Shown: piece by piece, positions 1 through 9,485 of the stretch
How positions within the stretch are numbered: position 1 is the stretch's first letter
Layout of the letters: every line of letters begins with the position of its first letter
From: an uncultured Legionella sp.
GTDB lineage: Bacteria; Pseudomonadota; Gammaproteobacteria; Legionellales; Legionellaceae
Assembly (NCBI RefSeq): GCF_937871865.1
Contig: NZ_CALMPD010000152.1
Span: 1 to 52,834, forward strand
Direction: 5' to 3'
Length of the DNA stretch: 52,834 bases
Translations under genes and position numbers: made by a program
The notes under the pieces: model-generated
Database searches by the model: none
Seen by the model: only the letters and a program-made list of their open reading frames with translations
What the model was told of the DNA's origin: nothing

Positions 1-351
1 CATTTCTTTATAGAGCAGTTGGTGTCGACGTAATCGTGTAACTTCGTAAGGAACAACCAAATAATGCAAGTGCATGTGTTCTAATAATTCAGCAAGCATT
101 AATGCCGCTTTCAGTTGCTCAACAATCTGATCTTGAGTCGCGTTGCTCGGAAATAAGAAATTATGTCGTAGCTGATTACATAAAACACTGTATTCCAAAT
201 TTAAAACAGGATGCAAGGGTACTATGTGCTTATAGAAATCAGGGCCGAATTGGTTTAAACCCTCCGTAAAAGTCCAGTGCACAGAACCATGTTTCACCGG
301 AAAGGGTAAGCCAGGAATACTGCTTTGTAGATGCGCAATCACGGGCGTCAT
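1..351 (-). CDS. Hypothetical protein, 5' part only (runs off the left edge)
   Basis: An uninterrupted reading frame on the minus strand begins with ATG at 349-351 and continues for 117 codons to the window edge without a stop, so only the N-terminal part is visible. The protein begins MTPVIAHLQSSIPGLPFPV, has no signal peptide or membrane segment, and includes a helical, His- and Leu-rich stretch near residues 80-117. I recognise no family. It is divergent from tkt, with about 260 bases between the two starts. The call as a real gene rests on frame length and a plausible start only. Confidence 0.6.
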   Translation of the reverse strand, partial: MTPVIAHLQSSIPGLPFPVKHGSVHWTFTEGLNQFGPDFYKHIVPLHPVLNLEYSVLCNQLRHNFLFPSNATQDQIVEQLKAALMLAELLEHMHLHYLVVPYEVTRLRRHQLLYKEM

Positions 352-613
352 AATCTTTTGATAATACCTTTAGGATATTAAATTATTTTCGTTTTGGCCT
401 TAAATACCAGCTTAATGCAACCAGTACTCTAGCTTTTCTTTTAACAAAGATACAAAAACAGGTGCATTATGCCAAAAAATAAACAATAAGTAAAATTTTA
501 AAAACATTAACTGATAGAATTTACATGAGTTCCAACTAAAAATGAATGGTTTTCTTGCTGATTTATGCCTTCTGAGCGACAATAGCGCCTCAGTCAAATG
601 CATAAGAGTTCGC

Positions 614-2620
614 ATGAATCTTTCTAAAGAATTAGCTAATGCAGTGCGCATATTAAGTGTTGATGCCGTGAATCAGGCTCAATCTGGCCATCCTGGCATG
701 CCTTTGGGTATGGCAGATATTGCCACCGTCTTGTGGAAAAAATTCTTAAAATACAATCCTAAAAACCCCCTGTGGTTTAACAGAGATCGTTTTGTATTAT
801 CTAACGGTCATGGATCCATGCTGCTTTATTCATTGCTGCACCTTACCGGATACAATGTATCCATTGAAGAACTTAAAAATTTTCGCCAGTTACATTCTAA
901 AACACCCGGTCACCCAGAATACGGCCATACTCCTGGGGTTGAAACAACAACAGGACCACTAGGCCAAGGCCTGGCAAATTCAGTGGGCATGGCTATAGCT
1001 GAAAAAATTCTGGCAAGCCAATTCAACCGGGATCATTTTGAATTAGTAGATCATTACACCTATACCTTTGTTGGCGATGGTTGTTTAATGGAAGGCATTT
1101 CTCATGAGGCCTGTTCTTTAGCGGGGACATTGGGCTTAGGAAAACTCATTGTGTTTTATGACGACAATGGTATTTCCATTGATGGAAAAGTAGATTCCTG
1201 GTTCACTGACGATACTGCATCCCGATTTAAAGCCTATAACTGGCAGGTTATAGAGAACGTTGATGGTCACGATATGGGTGCCATTGAACACGCGATTATC
1301 CAGGCACGCGCCAATAAAACACAACCCACATTGATCATGTGTAAAACCATCATTGGCCTTGGTTCATCAGTTGCAGGCAGTGAAAAATCGCATGGCTCTC
1401 CCTTAAGCAGCGAAGACTTAACCAATGTAAGGCAGTATTTCAACTGGCCTCATGCCCCCTTCGTCATCCCTGAATCCATTGCGCAACAATGGAATCATTC
1501 AGAACAAGGTGAAAAAGAAGAACAGCAATGGCTGCACATTCACCATGAATACCAACAATGTTATCCAGATGAAAATCTTGAGTTTTTGCGTCGAATAAAT
1601 GGTGATCTGCCTGATAACTGGCCAGAAATCTCCGCATCGTTTCTAAATCAATGTCGCACTAATGGAAAAGCCATAGCCACAAGAAAAGCATCGCAGCAAT
1701 GCATTGAATATTTTGCGTCATTACTACCTGAGATGTTGGGAGGCTCTGCCGACCTTACTGGCTCAAATAATACCGACTGGTCTGGAAGCAAGGCAATATC
1801 AGCCCATGATTTTTCTGGCAACTATCTGTATTATGGTGTTCGTGAATTTGCAATGGCTGCAATAATGAATGGTTTTGCCGTTCATGGTGGCTTTATACCT
1901 TACGGTGGTACATTCCTCGTATTTGCAGATTATGCTCGTAATGCCGTTCGTCTTAGTGCCTTAATGAAACAAAGAGTCATTTATGTGTTTACTCATGACT
2001 CCATTGGCCTGGGTGAAGATGGCCCAACACATCAGCCGGTGGAACATGCAGCGATGTTACGAATGACCCCAGGTATGACCGTATGGAGACCTGCTGACTT
2101 AATGGAAACGGCTGTTGCATGGCAACACTCTTTAGAGCATCATAACGGGCCTGCATCTTTATTGCTGTCCAGACAAAATTTACCCGCCCTTCCTCATAGC
2201 GATGACGCCGCCGAGTTAATAAAAAAAGGAGGATATATTATTGTGGACTGTGTCGGAACACCTGATGCCCTATTGATAGCAACAGGTTCAGAAGTCCAAT
2301 TAGCAATAGCTGCAGCAGAACAGGCAAAGTCCAAGGGATTAAAGGTCAGAGTAGTATCAATGCCTTGTGGCGAACGATTTTTAGCTCAGGATTCATCTTA
2401 TAGAAATCGCGTATTGCCCCAAGAAGTGCGCATTAGGATTGCAATTGAAGCTGCAAGCAGTGCTTATTGGTATCAATTTGTTGGCTTGGATGGCGCAGTA
2501 ATCGGCTTGGATTGTTTTGGTGTTTCAGCCCCAGCAACCCAGGCATACGACGCCTTGGGCATTACCGTAGAAAACATATTAAACACACTGGATAGATTAA
2601 CTAAACAAACAATAGTGTAA
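614..2620 (+). CDS. tkt: Transketolase
   Basis: Transketolase transfers two-carbon ketol units between sugar phosphates in the non-oxidative pentose phosphate pathway, using thiamine diphosphate and a divalent metal. The 668-residue protein matches the usual size (about 660-670). [11 protein letters not shown] lies near the N-terminus, the ThDP/metal motif GDGCLMEG follows with a downstream Asn in DDNGISIDG, and [15 protein letters not shown] lies in the pyrimidine-binding half. The family N-terminus ([13 protein letters not shown]) fixes the start at 614. An in-frame ATG at 542 would add 24 residues unlike the family. It is the first gene of a run with gap, pgk and pyk, so pentose-phosphate and lower glycolytic steps look co-transcribed. 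Confidence 0.95.
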   Translation: MNLSKELANAVRILSVDAVNQAQSGHPGMPLGMADIATVLWKKFLKYNPKNPLWFNRDRFVLSNGHGSMLLYSLLHLTGYNVSIEELKNFRQLHSKTPGHPEYGHTPGVETTTGPLGQGLANSVGMAIAEKILASQFNRDHFELVDHYTYTFVGDGCLMEGISHEACSLAGTLGLGKLIVFYDDNGISIDGKVDSWFTDDTASRFKAYNWQVIENVDGHDMGAIEHAIIQARANKTQPTLIMCKTIIGLGSSVAGSEKSHGSPLSSEDLTNVRQYFNWPHAPFVIPESIAQQWNHSEQGEKEEQQWLHIHHEYQQCYPDENLEFLRRINGDLPDNWPEISASFLNQCRTNGKAIATRKASQQCIEYFASLLPEMLGGSADLTGSNNTDWSGSKAISAHDFSGNYLYYGVREFAMAAIMNGFAVHGGFIPYGGTFLVFADYARNAVRLSALMKQRVIYVFTHDSIGLGEDGPTHQPVEHAAMLRMTPGMTVWRPADLMETAVAWQHSLEHHNGPASLLLSRQNLPALPHSDDAAELIKKGGYIIVDCVGTPDALLIATGSEVQLAIAAAEQAKSKGLKVRVVSMPCGERFLAQDSSYRNRVLPQEVRIRIAIEAASSAYWYQFVGLDGAVIGLDCFGVSAPATQAYDALGITVENILNTLDRLTKQTIV

Positions 2621-2695
2621 CCCGCATCCTTGAATACACAGGTTATCCTTGTCATTGGCAAGAATACGGAGAACACCTCAACTCGGAGAAGTAGT

Positions 2696-3688
2696 ATGGC
2701 AATACGAGTCGCAATAAATGGTTATGGTCGCATTGGTCGCTGTATCTTAAGATCAATTTTTGAGTCCAATAGACAAAATGAATTTGAGGTTGTCGCAATC
2801 AATGATTTGTCAGGTATAGAGGTAACTGCTCATCTTACCCGTCATGACACAACTCATGGCCGCTTTGGCTCGGATGTATCAATTGAAGGAAATATGCTGA
2901 TTGTAGATGACCACAGCATCCAGGTCACCGCAGAACGTAATCCAGCACACCTTCCCTGGAAAGAGTTAAATATTGATCTCGTATTTGAATGCACCGGATT
3001 CTTTACCAAGCGAGAGGCTGCCATGCAGCATATTACTGCAGGAGCGAAAAAAGTATTGATATCTGCACCAGGCAAAGGAGTGGATGCGACTGTTGTTTAT
3101 GGGGTTAACCATGACGTATTGAAAGCATCAGATATAATTGTATCCAATGCCTCATGCACCACGAACTGTCTTGCGCCAGTAGTTAAACCATTAAATGACG
3201 GGTTAGGAATTGAACATGGATTGCTCAACACAGTGCATGCTTATACTAAAGACCAAATGCTTTTAGACGGCAGCCATGAAGATCTGCGTCGCGCGCGTTC
3301 AGCAACCCAATCCATTATCCCGACCAAAACTGGTGCTGCAGCAGCTGTAGGCCTTGTTTTGCCTGAGTTAGATGGCAAATTAGATGGCTTTGCCATGCGA
3401 GTTCCTGTTCTGAACGTCTCAGTGATTGATTTAACCTTTACTGCAAAACGAGAAACAACAGTAGACGAAGTCAATAATCTGGTTCGTCAAGCCAAAAGTC
3501 GTATTTTACAAATCAACGAAGATCCATTAGTCTCATGTGATTTTAACCACAATCCTGCGTCAGCAATATTTGATGCAACCCAAACTAAAGTACTGGGAAA
3601 TCTGGTTAAGGTTGTTGCCTGGTATGATAACGAGTGGGGATTCTCAAACCGCATGATAGACACAGCACACCAAATGATGAATTGCTAA
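2696..3688 (+). CDS. gap: Glyceraldehyde-3-phosphate dehydrogenase, type I
   Basis: This enzyme oxidises and phosphorylates glyceraldehyde 3-phosphate to 1,3-bisphosphoglycerate with NAD. The 330-residue protein shows the Rossmann start NGYGRIGR, an Asp after the second strand (AINDL) that suits NAD rather than NADP, the catalytic Cys in [12 protein letters not shown] and the C-terminal [16 protein letters not shown] about eight bases upstream supports ATG 2696; the longer frame from 2630 would add a non-homologous leader. Erythrose-4-phosphate dehydrogenase (Epd) is a close relative and is the main alternative, but the pgk-pyk neighbours favour the glycolytic role. Confidence 0.93.
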   Translation: MAIRVAINGYGRIGRCILRSIFESNRQNEFEVVAINDLSGIEVTAHLTRHDTTHGRFGSDVSIEGNMLIVDDHSIQVTAERNPAHLPWKELNIDLVFECTGFFTKREAAMQHITAGAKKVLISAPGKGVDATVVYGVNHDVLKASDIIVSNASCTTNCLAPVVKPLNDGLGIEHGLLNTVHAYTKDQMLLDGSHEDLRRARSATQSIIPTKTGAAAAVGLVLPELDGKLDGFAMRVPVLNVSVIDLTFTAKRETTVDEVNNLVRQAKSRILQINEDPLVSCDFNHNPASAIFDATQTKVLGNLVKVVAWYDNEWGFSNRMIDTAHQMMNC

Positions 3689-3698
3689 GGGATATCTA

Positions 3699-4889
3699 AT
3701 GAATCTGATTAAAATGCACGATATAGACCTTACAGGCAAAAAAGTCTTAATTCGTGAAGATTTAAATGTACCGATTAAAGATGGAATTATCACCAGTGAC
3801 CAGAGACTGCAGGCAGCATTACCAACCCTGCAAGCAGCTCTGGCGACTGGAGCTGCAGTGATGGTGCTGTCACATCTTGGTCGTCCTGAGGAAGGCCGAT
3901 TTGAAAAGCGATTTTCTTTACAGCCTGTAGCTGATTATTTGCAGCAACACCTCAATTATCCGGTACGATTTGTTAGTGACTATCTCAATGGAATTGATAT
4001 TCAACCAGGTGAACTGGTCGTTTGCGAAAACGTTCGCTTTAACCCGGGTGAAAAAAAGAATGATGAACATCTTGCCCAAAAACTGGCGAATTTATGTGAT
4101 GTGTTTATTATGGATGCCTTCGGCACAGCTCATAGAGCCCAAGCCTCTACTTATGGTGTAGCACAATATGCACCCATTGCCGTAGCGGGCCCTCTCTTGG
4201 TTCGCGAGCTTGAAGCACTGCAAACAGTACTTAAAAACCCGCAAAAACCTATAGTGGCGATCGTAGGTGGAGCAAAAGTTTCATCCAAACTCACTCTGCT
4301 CAAGCAATTAGTGTGCATGGTGGACTGCTTGATACCAGGTGGCGGAATTGCCAATACTTTTTTGAAAGCTCAGGGCTTTGAAATAGGACTCTCATTGTAT
4401 GAGCCTGATTTATTAGATGAAGCACGAGAGATTTTAAAGCTTGCTGAGGAAAAAGGATGTAAAATTCCTTTGCCTACAGATGTAGTTGTAGGTAAAACAT
4501 TCAGTGAAAATTGTCCTGCTTTCAATAAATCGTTGGCAAATGTTGCATGTGATGACATGATCATGGACATTGGACCAATGACAGTTAGCGAATATGTCGA
4601 TATGATCGATGACGCAAAAACCATCATTTGGAACGGGCCGGTAGGAGTTTTTGAATTTGCTCAGTTTGCCTATGGAACACGAGCCCTTGCCATAGCTATT
4701 GCAGAAAGTAATGCATTTTCAATTGCTGGTGGTGGTGATACTCTGGCAGCAGTTGATCTTTATGATCTGAACAATCAGATCTCTTATATCTCCACTGGAG
4801 GTGGAGCCTTCCTTGAATGTCTGGAAGGGAAAACCCTGCCAGCCGTAGCCATTTTGCAGGAGCGGGCTAAAGATGTTACGACGAACTAA
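3699..4889 (+). CDS. pgk: Phosphoglycerate kinase
   Basis: Pgk transfers the acyl phosphate of 1,3-bisphosphoglycerate to ADP. The 396-residue length is typical. Seen in order: the substrate-binding REDLNVP near residue 20, SHLGRPEE in the basic patch, [23 protein letters not shown] at the start of the nucleotide domain, WNGPVGVFE and the glycine-rich GGGDTLAA. It begins ten bases after gap ends, and its last 17 bases overlap the start of pyk, so the three are very likely translated from one message with pgk-pyk coupling. Confidence 0.96.
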   Translation: MNLIKMHDIDLTGKKVLIREDLNVPIKDGIITSDQRLQAALPTLQAALATGAAVMVLSHLGRPEEGRFEKRFSLQPVADYLQQHLNYPVRFVSDYLNGIDIQPGELVVCENVRFNPGEKKNDEHLAQKLANLCDVFIMDAFGTAHRAQASTYGVAQYAPIAVAGPLLVRELEALQTVLKNPQKPIVAIVGGAKVSSKLTLLKQLVCMVDCLIPGGGIANTFLKAQGFEIGLSLYEPDLLDEAREILKLAEEKGCKIPLPTDVVVGKTFSENCPAFNKSLANVACDDMIMDIGPMTVSEYVDMIDDAKTIIWNGPVGVFEFAQFAYGTRALAIAIAESNAFSIAGGGDTLAAVDLYDLNNQISYISTGGGAFLECLEGKTLPAVAILQERAKDVTTN

Positions 4890-6300
4890 AATAGTTGCTA
4901 CCCTGGGTCCTGCCAGCAAGGACCCTGTTATCCTACGTGAAATGCTCGATGCCGGAGTCGATATAGTGCGAATTAATTTTTCGCATGCCGATGCTTCAGC
5001 CACTCAGCTGATTGCATTGATACGAGACATTACTGAAGAGCTAAATCGTCCAGTTGCCATTATGGCCGATTTGCAAGGCCCTAAAATTCGCATAGGTCGA
5101 TTTAAAGAAAAATCGATTACTTTGGTAAATGGCCAAAGCTTTGTTCTGGATTGCCAGTCGCATGGCGAAATGGGAGACACACAAGGAGTTTCTGTAGCCT
5201 ATCCCAGTTTGTCTGAAGAGTTGACTGCCGGCGATTATCTCCTGCTTAATGACGGCCTTATCGAGCTGGAAGTCATTGCAATTTCTGGTTCAAAAATCTA
5301 TTGCTCAGTCATTGAAGGTGGTGTTCTTTCTGATCTAAAAGGCTTAAACAGGAAGGGTGGCGGATTAGCTGCCAGAACACTAACAGAAAAAGACATCAAT
5401 GATCTGCGTACGGCAGTTCAGGCAGAAGTAGATTATGTCAGTCTATCTTTTGTTAAAGATGCGGAAGATATACGTAATGCACGTGCTTTAATGAAAGAGT
5501 TTGGGGCAAAAACGACACCTATAATTGCAAAAATAGAACGAACCGAAGCACTGGAGCATTTAACCGAGATTATCCAGGAGGCTGATGGCATTATGGTAGC
5601 CAGAGGAGACTTGGGGGTTGAAGTTGGTGCAGCAGAAGTTCCAGCCATTCAAAAACATCTTATAGAACAAACCCGCCTTTTGGACAAAGTGGTAATCACT
5701 GCGACCCAAATGATGGAATCAATGATCACCAATCCTCAGCCCACACGCGCAGAAGTATCTGATGTTGCAAATGCAATACTGGATGGAACTGATGCGGTCA
5801 TGCTTTCCGCAGAAACTGCAAGTGGACAATTCCCCGTTAAAGTAATCACCATGGTTAATAAAATTTGCTTAAGTGCCGAAAAACACGCCAGCTTTTTTTA
5901 TCACGCCGATCCCGAATCATGCCATTATCAACGTGCCGATCAGGCCATTGCCATGGCGACTATGCATGCAGCCAATCATTTCCCAATTGAAGCAATCATC
6001 ACTCTAACCGAATCTGGTGATACTGCTTTATGGATATCAAGACAACACAGTACTGTACCTATTATCGCAGTAACTGCCAATAAAAGAACGATTGGCCGCC
6101 TGTGTTTAGTAAATAATGTATACCCTGTTTTTCTTGATTACCATCGTTTGGCTCAGCATGATTTAAATCAGGCAATTCTGGATGAACTGATGCGTACGGG
6201 ATACATTGAGAAAAAAGGTTATGTGTTATTAACTCGCGGCAGAACTATAGGAACCCCCGGAGGCACTAATAGCATGGAAATAATCTCTATTGGAACATAA
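4873..6300 (+). CDS. pyk: Pyruvate kinase (type II)
   Basis: Pyruvate kinase converts phosphoenolpyruvate and ADP to pyruvate and ATP. The 475-residue protein begins [13 protein letters not shown] and carries INFSHA, the catalytic-lysine region [11 protein letters not shown], the metal and substrate motif [10 protein letters not shown] and [11 protein letters not shown]-terminal regulatory domain is present, and [14 protein letters not shown] near the end resembles the effector loop of PykA-type enzymes. The ATG lies inside the end of pgk (17-base overlap), a translational-coupling arrangement. It closes the operon and is followed by a hairpin at 6327-6363. Confidence 0.95.
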   Translation: MLRRTKIVATLGPASKDPVILREMLDAGVDIVRINFSHADASATQLIALIRDITEELNRPVAIMADLQGPKIRIGRFKEKSITLVNGQSFVLDCQSHGEMGDTQGVSVAYPSLSEELTAGDYLLLNDGLIELEVIAISGSKIYCSVIEGGVLSDLKGLNRKGGGLAARTLTEKDINDLRTAVQAEVDYVSLSFVKDAEDIRNARALMKEFGAKTTPIIAKIERTEALEHLTEIIQEADGIMVARGDLGVEVGAAEVPAIQKHLIEQTRLLDKVVITATQMMESMITNPQPTRAEVSDVANAILDGTDAVMLSAETASGQFPVKVITMVNKICLSAEKHASFFYHADPESCHYQRADQAIAMATMHAANHFPIEAIITLTESGDTALWISRQHSTVPIIAVTANKRTIGRLCLVNNVYPVFLDYHRLAQHDLNQAILDELMRTGYIEKKGYVLLTRGRTIGTPGGTNSMEIISIGT

Positions 6301-6326
6301 GAGTTCCAAGCTAAAAGGATAAGATT

Positions 6327-6389
6327 GTCTTAGCAGTACTAATATCATAAGTACCGCTAAGACGGTTTCCTGATCTAGAAAGCAGGAAA
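6327..6389. terminator. Two hairpins between convergent pyk and the 3D-domain gene
   Basis: GTCTTAGC (6327-6334) pairs with GCTAAGAC (6356-6363), extended by GTAC/GTAC inside. A second hairpin pairs TTTCCTG (6366-6372) with CAGGAAA (6383-6389). Neither has a long T tract. Their place between the 3' ends of convergent genes fits a bidirectional terminator. Confidence 0.55.
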
Positions 6390-6403
6390 TGACTCAGCAG
6401 ACC

Positions 6404-7471
6404 CTAATGTTTTTTGACTACCATAAAATAAGCATCCACATAATCGGGCAATTGTCTGGTGGCTTGTGAAAATGCCTTCACTCCAGAATAGCTGCCTGCA
6501 AGATAATCAACCTGATACAAATTATCCGCAAAAGCACCACCGGTATCAGCAAATATTCCTGCTCTGGAAACAGTAACACCAGATTGATCACGATATTGAA
6601 TAAGTAACAATTTTCCTAAACCCAATTGATTCAAATCAGCAGCAAAGGTGACTTCTGGGTTAACCGTAATTTTATGATCCGCATCTTTACCATAACCTTT
6701 GATTCCCTCAACCTGTTTAAAATACCAATAACGTTCCTGCTCGTAAGGCGGTTTAGTACGATCATAACCAATATTGTTATTGCGATGTACGTTAAATGTC
6801 TTTTTCGTTTTATTAGCAAACTCAGCAACAACCGTGCCTTGCAATAAAGCAGATTCCAAGTCATCACGGCTCAAATAAGCCAGAACAGGGATCGATTGGT
6901 GTGTAAGCCCCCCTGCTAGCACAGCCTGTTTGCCGTATTTAAAACGGGTAAGTCCGGGTTTTAAGTCTGCCTGCTCAAGAGTAAGTCCTTGCTCATCCGC
7001 AGGTAAACCATAAAGAGCATATGGTGTCTTCGCGGATTTTGTCATACTGGCATTAGCTAAATGAACGTAATATTTAGTCATTAAAATACGATCTTCCGGC
7101 AGATTTTTTAATAAGGGCTTGTTTGCAGATAATTGTTGCGCCCGATGTGCATCGGGGTACCAGCGAATAAATTCAAAATTCTGTTTAATGAAATCTGGAT
7201 TATTCATTCTGGACTGATTGTGACAGATAAATACTAACGTGTCTTTTACTCGTTCTAAAGGAATATTGACGGCTCGGCCACCATGAATTACCGATGGATC
7301 ATAGCTGCCCCCTTTGTTGAGGTACGCCAGAGTTTGTCTGGCAGTATCACATAACTGCGCTCCTTTTAAATCATAATGTCCACTAAATACCGGAGCTGAT
7401 TTTGTAAATTGTGGTGCCGCTAATGCATGTTGAAACAAGACACAACTAAGCAATAAAGTACGTAATTTCAT
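6404..7471 (-). CDS. Secreted hypothetical protein with a 3D (MltA-like) C-terminal motif
   Basis: The 355-residue protein begins with a signal peptide (MKLRTLLLSCVLFQHALAA, likely cleaved after ALA), so it should be periplasmic or exported. The C-terminal third contains ADTGGAF followed by QVDYLAG, the Asp-spaced signature of 3D domains found in MltA-type lytic transglycosylases, where these Asp residues form the active site. The rest does not match MltA that I can recognise. A peptidoglycan-active function is therefore an inference. The start codon lies three bases after the rocC stop, so the two genes are probably one operon. Confidence 0.75.
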   Translation of the reverse strand: MKLRTLLLSCVLFQHALAAPQFTKSAPVFSGHYDLKGAQLCDTARQTLAYLNKGGSYDPSVIHGGRAVNIPLERVKDTLVFICHNQSRMNNPDFIKQNFEFIRWYPDAHRAQQLSANKPLLKNLPEDRILMTKYYVHLANASMTKSAKTPYALYGLPADEQGLTLEQADLKPGLTRFKYGKQAVLAGGLTHQSIPVLAYLSRDDLESALLQGTVVAEFANKTKKTFNVHRNNNIGYDRTKPPYEQERYWYFKQVEGIKGYGKDADHKITVNPEVTFAADLNQLGLGKLLLIQYRDQSGVTVSRAGIFADTGGAFADNLYQVDYLAGSYSGVKAFSQATRQLPDYVDAYFMVVKKH

Positions 7472-7474
7472 TAA

Positions 7475-8173
7475 TTATTCGACCGTTTCTTTTTTTTCTT
7501 CCGCACTACGCGACAAGCCCAATTTCTCTTTTAGCCGTGCAACTGCATCGGGATCATATTGTCTGGTTGTTTTATGTTTTACAACTACTGCTGCTGTTCT
7601 AACCGGCTGAGTTGATGCATGCTGTGTACTATACGCAGGTGCTCGTGCCGGATAAGTAGGTAAATAATCATCCTGAGCTACGGTAGAACTTGATTGAATC
7701 GGTTTACTGTTGTATCCATGACTTTGCTGTTGTGTGAGGCTGACTGCTTGTGTCGTTGTTTTTCCAGCTAATATTTTACGCGCATTTCTTACACTTTTTT
7801 CCACTCGCTTTTTAATTTTGGCAGCAGCATGCTCTGCTTCTTCCTCTGAAACGTCACTTACCTCGTTACCGTCCAGATCAATTCTCATTTCACGAGCTTT
7901 CAAACACGCCAGATAGTCGAGACGGCGAGTAAACACAACAACCGCTTCCCTTAATTTACTTTTAGAAATACCAGCTTCTGCAGCTTTATCTGCATAATGC
8001 AGAATGTCATCCATAATACCCTTTTTCAGCGGACGAATTCGTAATGAATTATCAAATGCTAAAGGAAAATTAGCAGCAAGCCATATTAAAGCTTCAGATC
8101 GCGAGCGTTTTGATTGATTTTTTTGGCTTTTATTAATGACAGCGGTGCGAGGATGCAGCTCCTGTTTTCTCAT
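7475..8173 (-). CDS. rocC: ProQ/FinO-domain RNA chaperone, RocC-like
   Basis: This is an RNA-binding protein of the ProQ/FinO family. In L. pneumophila RocC works with the sRNA RocR to repress competence genes after transcription. The 232-residue protein has a basic N-terminal tail, then a ProQ/FinO domain at about residues 25-125 (ALIWLAANFPLAF, RPLKKGIMDDIL, SKLREAVVVFTRRLDYL). A low-complexity Gln/Ser/Thr region and a short basic C-terminal segment (DPDAVARLKEKLGL, a ProQ-like tail) follow. ATG at 8173 with AAAGG upstream is preferred over an upstream codon at 8212. The symbol rests on domain, length and gene neighbourhood as I remember them; other ProQ paralogues are possible. Confidence 0.8.
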   Translation of the reverse strand: MRKQELHPRTAVINKSQKNQSKRSRSEALIWLAANFPLAFDNSLRIRPLKKGIMDDILHYADKAAEAGISKSKLREAVVVFTRRLDYLACLKAREMRIDLDGNEVSDVSEEEAEHAAAKIKKRVEKSVRNARKILAGKTTTQAVSLTQQQSHGYNSKPIQSSSTVAQDDYLPTYPARAPAYSTQHASTQPVRTAAVVVKHKTTRQYDPDAVARLKEKLGLSRSAEEKKETVE

Positions 8174-8462
8174 TATGATACCTTTGTTGTATAAAGTGTA
8201 ATAGGAAGACAATAACTAAAGTTATTTGGTTTGATAAAGTCCAATGACCTTGCGTAGTTGGTTTTCATGTCCGAAATTAGAAAATGGATATTCACTTAGA
8301 AATGAGCGCACAATGTACAATGTTTAATGGTTGTTTGCAAGCACTCTCTATCATTTCCAAAGACTAAAGTTGAATTAGGCTAGGCTGTTTAATTTGTATC
8401 CGATTAGCAAAATGCTTTATGATAAGTCTATAATTAAAAATTCAATAAATGGTGGATTCATA

Positions 8463-8636
8463 ATGAAACGAATAATTATGTCAATTCTAGCTATCTTATT
8501 TCCGTGGTTAGTGTTATTGCTTCACGATAACCCAGGTGGCGCCTTAGTTGCGTTAGTAATGCAGGCGAGTGTCATTGGCTGGCCTTTTGCTGCAGTTTGG
8601 GCATGGCGTACATGCCATCAGACGAAAGAGTCATAA
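8463..8636 (+). CDS. Small membrane protein, YqaE/Pmp3 (UPF0057)-like
   Basis: A 57-residue protein with two hydrophobic segments (about residues 3-20 and 26-46) joined by a short HDNPGG turn. The pattern ILAILFPWLVLLL, then a Gly-rich turn, then IGWPFAAVWAW resembles the YqaE/Pmp3 family of small inner-membrane proteins, although the usual PP pair is FPW here. ATG at 8463 follows a GGTGGA ribosome site; the upstream in-frame codons lack one. Proteins of this family are linked to membrane stress or potential, but nothing here shows a specific role. Confidence 0.65.
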   Translation: MKRIIMSILAILFPWLVLLLHDNPGGALVALVMQASVIGWPFAAVWAWRTCHQTKES

Positions 8637-8702
8637 AACTAAAAAACCAACGCATAACCAACCATCAAGTTTTACTCAACCGGTATTGATAGTGGAGAAC
8701 AC

Positions 8703-9434
8703 ATGTTAACGCGAGTTATTGTAAATGGGGCACAAGGTAAAATGGGAGCACTAGCATGCGACACCTTGATGAATCATAGTGATTTTGAATTGGTCGCACA
8801 ACTGACAAGACAGGATAATCTTGCTCAAGCCATAACAGATACCAACGCCCAAATTGTAGTTGATTTAACTCGGGCAGACAGTGTTTACGAAAATGCGCTC
8901 ACCATAATAAAACAGGGTGCTTCACCAGTTATAGGTACCTCAGGCTTAGTTGCAAACCAAATTACAGAATTAACAGAAGCATGCGAATCGCGGCAATTAG
9001 GTGGAATTATAGTCCCCAATTTCTCAATTGGAGCAGTGCTAATGATGAGCTTCGCAGCCAAAGCATCCGAATATTTATCAGAGGTAGAAATTATTGAAGC
9101 CCATCATCAACAAAAACTTGATGCCCCATCAGGAACTGCATTGAAAACCGCTGAAATGATAGCTGCGGCACGGAAAAACTCCAAAAATAAACTCGAATTA
9201 AAAGAGCTGATTCCTGGCGCTCGGGGAGGCTCGCATCATGACATCAATATCCACTCACTACGTCTGCCAGGTGTATTGGCTCGCCAGGAAGTCATTTTTG
9301 GTAATCCAGGTGAAACACTTTCCATTACTCACGATACCATAGATCGTAAGTGTTTTATGCCGGGAGTTGTTCTTGCCTGTCAAAAAGTACAAGGATTAAA
9401 TACATTAATTTATGGCTTGGAATATTTGTTGTAA
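8703..9434 (+). CDS. dapB: 4-hydroxy-tetrahydrodipicolinate reductase
   Basis: DapB reduces hydroxy-tetrahydrodipicolinate with NAD(P)H in lysine and diaminopimelate synthesis. The 243-residue protein is slightly shorter than the E. coli enzyme (273). It has the nucleotide-binding start VIVNGAQGKMG, the catalytic motif EAHHQQKLDAPSGTA with the His pair and Lys, and a GARGGSHHDINIHS segment in the substrate domain. ATG 8703 follows a GGAG about seven bases upstream. It stands alone and converges on sidP through a shared hairpin. Confidence 0.93.
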   Translation: MLTRVIVNGAQGKMGALACDTLMNHSDFELVAQLTRQDNLAQAITDTNAQIVVDLTRADSVYENALTIIKQGASPVIGTSGLVANQITELTEACESRQLGGIIVPNFSIGAVLMMSFAAKASEYLSEVEIIEAHHQQKLDAPSGTALKTAEMIAAARKNSKNKLELKELIPGARGGSHHDINIHSLRLPGVLARQEVIFGNPGETLSITHDTIDRKCFMPGVVLACQKVQGLNTLIYGLEYLL

Positions 9435-9443
9435 TAAGCAGCA

Positions 9444-9478
9444 GCTGTTGCCACTTCTTTTAGCGAAATGGCAACAGC
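9444..9478. terminator. Hairpin between dapB and sidP 3' ends
   Basis: GCTGTTGCCA (9444-9453) is the exact complement of TGGCAACAGC (9469-9478), with a 15-base loop. It lies ten bases after the dapB stop and just beyond the sidP stop, as expected for a shared terminator. Confidence 0.7.
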
Positions 9479-9485
9479 CCAATCT

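Noticed and set aside
412..651. Minus-strand 79-codon frame upstream of tkt
   Set aside because: It overlaps the tkt start and reads as low-complexity hydrophobic sequence from AT-rich DNA.
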